A DNA stretch of 64,000 nucleotides, from assembly GCA_947044405.1 (NCBI GenBank), contig CAMRHE010000156.1, forward strand, positions 4,093,001 through 4,157,000. The letters run 5' to 3'. How positions within the stretch are numbered: position 1 is the first letter of the stretch; every line of letters starts with the position of its first letter. The notes under the pieces are model-generated. The model searched no databases. It saw nothing but the letters and a program-made list of their open reading frames with translations, and had not been told where the DNA came from. The position numbers were made by a program, and so were the translations under genes. Positions 56,570 to 64,000 of the stretch are shown here, one piece after another. The DNA comes from Leptodactylus fallax. Lineage: Eukaryota > Chordata > Amphibia > Anura > Leptodactylidae.

Positions 56570-59500
56570 CCCCTTAGCGACCTTGGACGAACTATTACGT
56601 CATGGGCGCTAGGTACTTCGCGCACCACGGTGTAACACTACGCCCGAGGTCGGCCGCCCGCTCACTATTTGGGCGGGCCGCATCAGAACCGGGTGTTAGC
56701 TGTAACTGACAGCTAACCCCTTGCTCCATAACCTCCGCTCGGAACTGAGTTCTGATCGGAGGTTTTAATCCCTTGAATGCCATGGTCAGCATAGCGCTGA
56801 ATTCCTGTATACACTGCAAGACACATGTATGCTTGTGTCTTGTAGTCTATAGTACCGAGCCAGCGATCAAAGCATCGCTGGCTCAGGTGTCCTAATGGGA
56901 CATATGAAAAAGTGAAAAAAAAATAAATAAAAGTATGTGAAAAAAATTTATAAAAGAATAAAGCCCCAAAAATTCAATTTTCCTATATAAAATGAATTAC
57001 TGTATATTAAAAAAGCCCTAAAAATTTATAAAAACAATACATATTTGGTATTGCCGCATCCGTAACAACCTGTACAATAAAACTGAAACGATATTTAACG
57101 TACATGTTGAACGTCGGGAAAAACAAATGGAAAAAAAAAACGCCGGAAGTAATGATTTTTCGACATCTTGCCTTACAAATTATGCCATAAAAAGTGATCA
57201 AAAAGTCATATCTACCCCAAAACAGTACCAATAAAAAGCACAGGTTGTCCCACAAAAAATAAGCCCTAAAACAACTCTGTAAACGGCAAAATAAAAATGC
57301 AAAAATAATTGATTTATGTCCCCAAATGGGTTTTTGTTCTGAAAAATCTGGCAAAAACGCAATGCCAGAATTAATGTTTTTTTTTTTTATCCACCAAGAA
57401 AGAGTTAATAAAATTTATTTAATACGTTGTAGGCACTCAAAAATGATGTCATTATAAAATACATCTCATACCGCAATAAACAAGCCCTCATATGGCTACA
57501 TCACCAGAAAAATAAAGAAAATATAGCTCATACAATGTGAAGACAAAAACCCCCAAAATCGCCAAATCATTAGTACACAACTGGCTGTGTCAGGAAGGGA
57601 ATGTATAAGGTGTGCGGGCGTATATCAGGGTACACCCCAAATTTAAACCTTATGAGGGATAATAAACCAGAAGTGACCCCCCCCCCCCAATAATAGGAAC
57701 TACTGGGGAAATAGTAGGGAATTTATTGTACCCAATGCACTCCGCACAGCTTACATATTCACTTTTCCCCATCTGCTGTGCATTCACGTCTGGGATACTA
57801 ATGCTCACTACACCCCTTTATAAATTCTTTGAGGGGTGCACTTTTCAAAATGGTTTCCTTCCCTAGGGAATTCCACTTTACTGGTACTTTAGAGGCTCTG
57901 CAAACAGGGCATGTCGTCCAGATCCCAAACATCTGAATCTGCGCTCCAAAAGCCACATAGTGCTCCTTCCCTTCTGTGTCCTGCTGTGTGTCCAAACTGC
58001 AGTTTATGCCCACATGTATGACACTGGTGTACCCAGAATAATGTACTTAATGTCATATGTTGATATAAACTGCTGTTTGGGCACAGCCAGACACAGAAGG
58101 GAAGTAGCGCTATTTGGTTTTTGGAGCACAGACTTGGACGGTTTAGTTTTTGGACGCCATTTCGCTTTTGCAGAGCTGAAATGCCAGTAAAATAGAATCC
58201 CCTGACATGTCACCCCATTTTGGAAACTACACCCCTGAAGGAATTTATCCAGGGGTACAGTGAGCATTTTTAACCCCCAAGCATTGCTATAATTTATTAT
58301 CCATAAATGAATACGCAGCTGATGGTGAAAGGTGAAAATGACAATTTTTCCAGGAATACGTCATTTCAGTGCGTAATATGTTGTGCCCGGCTTGTATCAG
58401 AGGCAAACGCTCCAAAAGCTGTTGTGTCTGTGATACCCGCTTAACAGTTTTTGGAGTGTGTGTCTGTGAAGACATAAGCTGGGCACAACATATTGGGCAA
58501 TGAAATGGCGTAGCTATGGAAAAATTTCATTTTTAACTTTTCATTATCAGCTGCACGTTCATTAAAAGAATGCAATACTTAAGGGTTAATAATGCTCGCT
58601 ACCCCACTTGATAAATGCCTTGAAGGGTGTAGTTTTCAAAATGGGGTGACTGTCTGCGTATTCCACTTTACTGGCAATTCATGGGCTCTGCAAAAGTGGC
58701 ATGGTGTCCAAAAAGCAAACTGTGCTCCAAAAACCAAAATAGCGCTCTTTCCCTTTTGTGCCCGCCTGTGCCCAAACAGCTGTTTATACCACATATGGCA
58801 TTAAGTATATTATCCTTGGTACACCAGTGTCATACATGTGGATATAAACTACCATTTGGGCACAGAGCAGGGTGCAGATGTGAAGGAACATTATGTGCTT
58901 TTGGAGCACATATTTAGATTGTTGGTTTTTGGACGCCATATCACATTTGCAGAGACCCTAAAATTGCCCCTACAAAATGGGGTCACTTCTTGGGGAATTC
59001 CATTTTACTGGCACCTCCAGGGATCTGCAAAAACAACATGGCGTCCAGAAAGTCCCGCTAAATCTATACTCCAAAAGGTAAAAAAACAGTGCTCCTTCCC
59101 TTCTGAGCCCTGCTGCGTGCCCAAGCAGCAGTTTATACCCACATATATAATTTTTTTGTCCTCGGGATAGCCCACTTAATAGTTTTAGGAGTTCATGTCT
59201 CTGATGCCACAAATTAGCCGCAACGTATTAGGCACTGAAATTGAATATTTCTTTAAAAACTTTAATTTTCACTTTGTACATTAATTTTTGGGAAGCATTT
59301 TAGGCTCAAAATGATAATACCCCTTGATATATTCTATGAGGGGTGTATTTTCTAAAATGGGGTCACTTTTGAGAGGTTTCCATTGTATTGGTACTTTAGG
59401 AGCTCTGCAAATGCGACATGGCACTCAAAAACTATTCCAGCCACATCTGCCCTCCAAAAGCCAAATAGCACTCTTTCCATTCTGAGCCCCACCATGTTCC

Positions 59501-61025
59501 CATATAACAGATTACAACCACATATGGGGCATTTCTGTGTTCAGAAGAAATTGTGTAACAAACTGTGGGGTGTTTTTTCTTCTTTAACCACTTGCAAAAA
59601 TTAAAAATATGTCGCTAAATGGACAGTTTATTTGAAAAAAAAGTAATTTTTCATTTTAATGTCCCAATGTTAATAAAATCTGTGAAACAGCTGTAGCGTC
59701 ATAATGCTCATTATATCCCTTGATATGTTCTGTGAGGGGTGTAGTTTGCAAAATGAGGTCACTTTTAGGGGGTTTCCACTGTATTGGTACTTTGGGAGCT
59801 CTGCAAATGCAACATGGCACCTGAAAACTATTCCAGCAAAATCTGCCCTCCAAAAGCAAAATAGCGCTCTTTCCATTCCGAGCCCTGCCATGTACCCATA
59901 CAACAGATTACAACCACTTATGGGGTATTGCCATGTTCAGGAGCATTTGTTTAACAAACTATGGGGTGCTTTTTCTCCTTTCACCCCTTGTGAAAATGAA
60001 AACTTTGGGGATAAAGTGACGTTTTAGTAATTTTTCATTTATACATCCCAATGTTAGTAAAATCTGTGAAACGGCTGTGGGGTCAAAATGCTCATTATAC
60101 CCCTTGATGAATTCTGTGAGGGGTGTAGTTTCCAAAATGGGGTCACTTTTTGGGGGGTTCCTTTGTATTGGTACTCTAGGGGCTTTGCAAATGAGACATG
60201 TCCTCTGAAAACTATTCCAGAAAAATCTGCTTTTCAAACGTCCAGTGTCGCTCCTTCCCTTCCATGCGCTGCCGTGTGCCCAAACATCAGTTTACTCTCA
60301 CATGTGGGGTATTTCTGTGCTCTGGAGAAATTGCATAACAAACTGTGATATGCATTTTCTCATTTAACCCTTTGTGAATGTGTTAATTTTAGGGCTAAAT
60401 GAATGTATTAGTGGAAAAAAATGAAATGTCTAAATTTCACCTCCATATTGTTTTAATTCCAATGAAATGCTTAAAGGGTTAACAAACTTCCCAAATGCTG
60501 TTTTGAATTATTTGAGGGGTGCAGTTTTGAAAATGGGGTGATTTATGGGGGTTTCTAATATATAGGCCTTTATAATCCCCTTCAGAACTGAAGTGGTCCC
60601 TAAAAAATTAGTTTGGGAAATTTTGTTGTAAATCTGGAAAATCGCTGTTACACTTGTAAGCCTTCTAACATCCAAAATATATTACAGGACAATTAAAAGA
60701 TGATGCCGATATATAGCAGAGATATGGTAGATAATATGTATTAATGTATTTGGGTGGTATGACTGTCTGAAAAGCAGAGCATTTCACATTTTGTAAATTG
60801 TGATTTTTTTCCAAATTTCCTATTTTTTTTTTTATAAATAAATACAAAAATATTTATTAGTGTTTACCACTAACATGAAGCACAATGTTTCACGAAAAAA
60901 AATATCTCAAAATCACTTTTGTAAGTTAAAGCGTCTCAAAGTTATTGCAATATAAAGTGACACATGTCAGTTTTGAAAAACGAGACCTGGTCTTTAACGC
61001 ACTTTTGGGCTGTGTCCTTAAGGGG
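56570..61025 (+). mobile_element. TTAA-flanked non-autonomous element, copy 2, 4456 bp
   Basis: CCCCTTAGCGACC at 56570 and GTCCTTAAGGGG to 61025, with TTAA at 56566-56569 and 61026-61029. C-rich/G-rich tips and TTAA duplication suggest piggyBac-type mobilisation, but tips differ from those of the piggyBac element at 46373. There is no transposase. Most of the interior from about 57800 is a series of related units of about 350-393 bp. The left 1.2 kb matches copy 1. Confidence 0.82.
57800..60570 (+). repeat. Array of about 385-bp units within the TTAA element
   Basis: The landmark GAGGGGTGTAGTTTCCAAAATGGGGTCAC (varied) recurs near 57832, 58615, 58970, 59340, 59728, 60118 and 60510. The last four are spaced about 390 bp. 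Each unit also has a GGGCTCTGCAAA block and a CCAAATAGCGCTC-like block. Near 58205 the landmark occurs in reverse orientation. Short open frames here are repeat translations. Confidence 0.8.
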
Positions 61026-61029
61026 TTAA

Positions 61030-61544
61030 ATAGCAGATCTTCTTTACGGCCGCTAATTATTTTTTTCAAAGTATGAATTATGTATCATATTCTTCTATGG
61101 AGCACAGAAATATTAAACTAGAATAGTCTCCATTTTTCTCCATATAGAAGATGATCCACTCTACTGTATTAATGAAGATTGACACCATCCTGGTTTAGCA
61201 TTATTTAAATGTCAAGGGGCACATACACCTTACACATTGTGTAATGATCTCTGAGCAGTTATCTGACCATATATACTTCTCAGAATGTAAAACTTGATGA
61301 ATAAAATATGTATCTCTCTGCTGCAGTTGTCTGCTGTTAATGTGCATTGTGACCATTATCTGTCATGAGCAAAATAAGCATACAGTAGTTTAAGGAACTT
61401 TATGACTCAGAAATAGCACACACACTACCAGTATTGTAAAAGAGAAGGCAAATATGACTGTACACATAAGAATGTCCTATAACCTTTCTTGGCAATTTTA
61501 AGAAGAATTTCCTAGTGTATCCATTTCAACTCAAATAAACATGA
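61030..61544. other. No recognised feature
   Basis: AT-rich sequence between the TTAA element and the tyrosine-recombinase retroelement; no coding or repeat structure seen. Confidence 0.4.
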
Positions 61545-62010
61545 CCAGGGTATTGCCAAGTCGCGCATGCTTCTTCTTCCGAAATTGTACTAGAAATAAA
61601 TACTCCACACCACCGTTGGATTAAATTGGCCACAGCAGCCATTTTATTAATTAAAATAAATAACATAAATAACCGTTTTAAAGTGCAACCAACCAACAAT
61701 CCCACCAAAACACTGTCAATAACCCGACCCGACGACGGAGGTCCTTGAGGCCCAAATCCCAAAATTTTACCCCCATAATCCGTGGGCACCAGCTGTTACC
61801 CTTAGCCGCTCCACACCAGCTCAGGGGAACCTATTTAATTAATCTCCTCGGTGCTCACTTTTCCCTAAGGCCATAAAGTGTCCTTAATATCCCTTAAACC
61901 ATAACGAATCCAGCCACAGCCCAAATGGTCTGGGGAGTCCAGTCCCTACCGCAGGGCCCTCCCCACCACAACCATTTCCGATATCCCATCCTCGAGGACC
62001 CCCACCGCCA
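61545..62010 (-). repeat. Terminal direct repeat, outer copy (B2)
   Basis: 466 bp from CCAGGGTATTGCCAAG to CCCCCACCGCCA on the plus strand; about 95% like 62311-62773 by eye, with small indels. Confidence 0.85.
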
Positions 62011-62310
62011 TAGCCACTGTGACAATAAAGCCATCCCGTAACTAACCCTAACTATACCAAAACCAGGGTGGGTGGGCGGGGGCTTCTCTCACACTTTGCT
62101 TTACTGAAAGTAGCGGGAATCTTCCTGCTCTTTCTTTAAATATGCCCTAACCCCACCCCCTTTCATTAACCCTCCCCTTCCCATAATATCCTAATCTCCC
62201 TGCAACTGCCAATTTAACCCCTTAGTGTATGTCCCTATCTGCTCTCCTGGCTAACTCCTGTCATGCAGGCCTCCCCTTCCATGCTTTGCCTTCGGTCCGG
62301 CCTCACTTGT

Positions 62311-62773
62311 CCAGGGTATTGCCAAGTTGCGCATGCTTCTTCTTCCGAAATTGTACCTGAAATAAATACTCCACACCACCGTTGGATTAAATTGGCCACA
62401 GCAGCCATTTTATTAATTAAAATAAATAACATAAATAAACGTTTTAAAGTGCAACCAACCAACAATCCCACCAAAACACTGTAAATAACTTCACCCGACG
62501 ACGGAGGTCCTTGAGGCCCAAATCCCAAAATTTTACCCCATAATCCGTGGGCACCAGCTGTTACCCCTAGCCGCTCCACATCAGCTCAGGGGAACCTATT
62601 TAATTAATCTCCTCGGTGCTCACTTTTCCCTAAGGCTATAAAGCCCTTAATATCCCTTAAACCATAACGAATCCAGCCACAGCCCAAATGGTCTGGGGAG
62701 TCCAGCCCCTACCGTGGGGCCCTCCCCACCACAACCATTTCCGATATCCCAGCCTCGAGGACCCCCACCGCCA
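62311..62773 (-). repeat. Terminal direct repeat, inner copy (B1)
   Basis: 463-bp partner of 61545-62010, adjacent to the hydrolase stop codon. The 300 bp between the copies (62011-62310) is the candidate A2 segment. Confidence 0.85.
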
Positions 62774-62793
62774 CGACGAATGCCAATGACACC

Positions 62794-63465
62794 TTATCGG
62801 CGGGCGTCCCGCCACACCCACAGAGCCGTCTCAATGCCCTGCTGCAGTCCCAAACACCACATATCTATGCCGACGGTGTTCAAATGAACCCCGTCCCTCC
62901 TCCAAAATGCTCCTTCCCCAGACTCCAACTCGGTATGACGTACCGAAACCGCTCCATTACGTGCCATAAACCTGCCAATAGCCCTGTTTACCTTAATACG
63001 GGCCTTGTTCACCCGCTCCACTGATCGGGCCCCCCTCCATACCTTCCTCGGCACCATGTCTGACTATACGGTCACCAGATACGGAAATATTGCCCATAAC
63101 CTCAATAAATCAAACTTTATATCAGTTTTTAATTCCCTAAAAGGGCGAACTCCAAAATCATTCCCCCCGACATGTAGTAACAGCACATCTGGGGGTCTAT
63201 CGAGTCTCGCATAGTGGTGAAACTCAGGGAGTACCCTTCCCCACACCATACCTCTTAACGCAAGTCATCTCAGCGTCACCTCCTCCCTTGCGAATCCTAG
63301 TTGCCTTCCGTCTAGACGCACCGCCGCCCGCAAGGCTCCCCAAAAGACAAATGAATAGCCCATCAGCCACACTAGGCAAGGCCCGGCACCTGAAAAACAC
63401 CGAACCATGAAAGAACATAAATCAAACAAAAAACAAAACCTCCAAAGAAAACCCCCACCGGTCAC
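62794..63465 (-). pseudogene. SGNH/GDSL-hydrolase-like protein of the retroelement
   Basis: One frame of about 224 codons with stops TGA at 63265-63267 and TAG at 63064-63066. MGYSFVFWGALR occupies the nucleophile block (Ser after Gly-x), LLLHVGGNDFG the GxND block, and RRDGVHLNTVGID the C-terminal Asp-x-x-His block, in the order and spacing of SGNH esterases. SGNH-like frames downstream of the recombinase are known from Ngaro-type elements of fish and amphibians; their role is unknown. It ends only about 20 bp before the terminal repeat. Confidence 0.72.
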
Positions 63466-63497
63466 TCCGCATATAACCTCCTACCCCCAAAAACCGC

Positions 63498-64000
63498 TCA
63501 ATCTGCCAAGCCCAACCCTCCAGGGTGGATATAAGACCGGAATCGCACTGATTCCCACCTCCGGATACGCCGTATGACCTCATTCCCTAAACCCCTCCTG
63601 GCAGCCTCCGTCGCCGCCTCAATACGGAATGAGTGACCACTAAACTGTTCCCCTCCCACACCCAAAAATTGTAAACATCGCCAATACACCCCCACAAATT
63701 GGAATCGTGACAGAAATGAGCCAACCTCATGGACCAGGAGGGGGCCCACCGCCCTCCCCCTGTCCAACAAATAATTCGCTAAGCAGCGAACCGGACACAT
63801 CCCACACCCAGGCACCGAAAACAAACGCACCCTACAACCCCGCCCTTCATGGTCTGTCTTGGAGCGCCTCAGCCGGAATTCCACCCTATCCTCGTACAAA
63901 TCCACGTCCTCCCAAAACAAACCCCCAGGACGATTCCTGGATCCACTAACCAATTCCCCCACACGGAGGGCCCCGAAAAAACACAACGAGAACGGTGCCC
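63498..64000 (-). pseudogene. Tyrosine recombinase, C-terminal catalytic domain (partial)
   Basis: At least 162 residues open to the window edge. GALRVGELV carries the first catalytic Arg; a middle segment RRSKTDHEGRGCRV has the usual Lys-containing beta strand; GHSFRIEAATEAARRGL has the H-x-x-R pair; RRWESVRFRSYI has the Trp/His position and the nucleophilic Tyr. This set is the DIRS/Ngaro recombinase signature, used to integrate a circular cDNA without target duplication. Two positions differ from what I expect in the family (Glu after HSFRI, Arg before RWES), so activity is doubtful. The domain may itself be intact; called pseudogene because neighbouring frames are broken. Confidence 0.78.

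Larger units (their letters stand above)
61545..64000 (-). mobile_element. Ngaro-like tyrosine-recombinase retrotransposon, 3' part
   Basis: Minus-strand order: tyrosine recombinase (from beyond 64000 to 63498), SGNH hydrolase frame (about 63465-62794), then a 463-bp repeat (62773-62311), a 300-bp spacer (62310-62011) and a second repeat copy (62010-61545). This matches the B1-A2-B2 split direct repeat of Ngaro/PAT-type elements. Gag, reverse transcriptase and the A1 repeat would lie to the right of the window. Stops in both frames indicate an inactive or decaying copy. Confidence 0.78.

Noticed and set aside
57800..60400. Multiple open frames of 60-110 codons sharing similar peptides
   Set aside because: The similarity comes from the 385-bp DNA repeat; frames lie on both strands without domain signatures.
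46373..61025. The local piggyBac as the source of transposase for the TTAA-flanked elements
   Set aside because: Terminal sequences differ (CACTAGAA against CCCCTTA) and so do flanks (CTAG against TTAA).
61526..62579. Paired similar frames (87 and 114 codons) as a duplicated gene
   Set aside because: Both lie inside the terminal direct repeats of the Ngaro-like element; the similarity is that of the repeats.

Overview
The window is vertebrate and most likely anuran amphibian (frog or toad), inferred from the repeat families rather than from any host gene. I find no host protein-coding exon, rRNA, tRNA or CRISPR array. Almost everything recognisable is transposable-element DNA, layered by insertion of one element into another, and every coding region belongs to a mobile element. 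All are broken, although one Tc1 transposase at 35878-36897 is interrupted by only a single stop codon.

Layout. 1-6707: full-length-type L1 on the minus strand, with a short L2/CR1-type LINE end inside its ORF2. 7171-13799: a palindromic DNA element whose loop received a complete 6.18-kb L1 on the plus strand (14-bp target duplication). 13818-15540: a solo LTR, then inverted and tandem repeat debris. 16079-17625: a Tc1-like transposon. 19061-25480: a TTAA-flanked non-autonomous element split by an L1 (13-bp target duplication), which is itself split by a solo LTR. 25480-28640: SINE and Tc1 fragments and a Penelope-like retroelement. 28731-30156: 5'-truncated L1 (15-bp target duplication). 30349-37117: three Tc1-like elements of different subfamilies. 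35290-40400: a second TTAA-type family, interrupted by one of those Tc1 elements and by a 2.57-kb hAT element (8-bp target duplication) filled with an orientation-switching minisatellite. 40528-46320: Tc1, L1 and hAT fragments, a solo LTR and tandem repeats. 46373-49295: piggyBac element with a three-frame transposase pseudogene. 49458-56379: endogenous retrovirus (ERV) with two 440-bp LTRs differing at 3 positions. 56570-61025: a 4.46-kb TTAA-flanked element built from roughly 385-bp units. 61545-64000: the 3' part of a Ngaro-like tyrosine-recombinase retrotransposon that carries an SGNH-hydrolase reading frame and ends in split direct repeats.

The elements do not form a pathway. Their nesting gives a relative clock: palindromic and TTAA elements are oldest, L1 and hAT copies landed in them, solo LTRs landed in L1 copies, and the ERV looks recent from LTR similarity. 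Boundaries supported by target-site duplications read directly from the sequence are firm. Family names rest on protein motifs and terminal sequences recognised by eye, without a database search.
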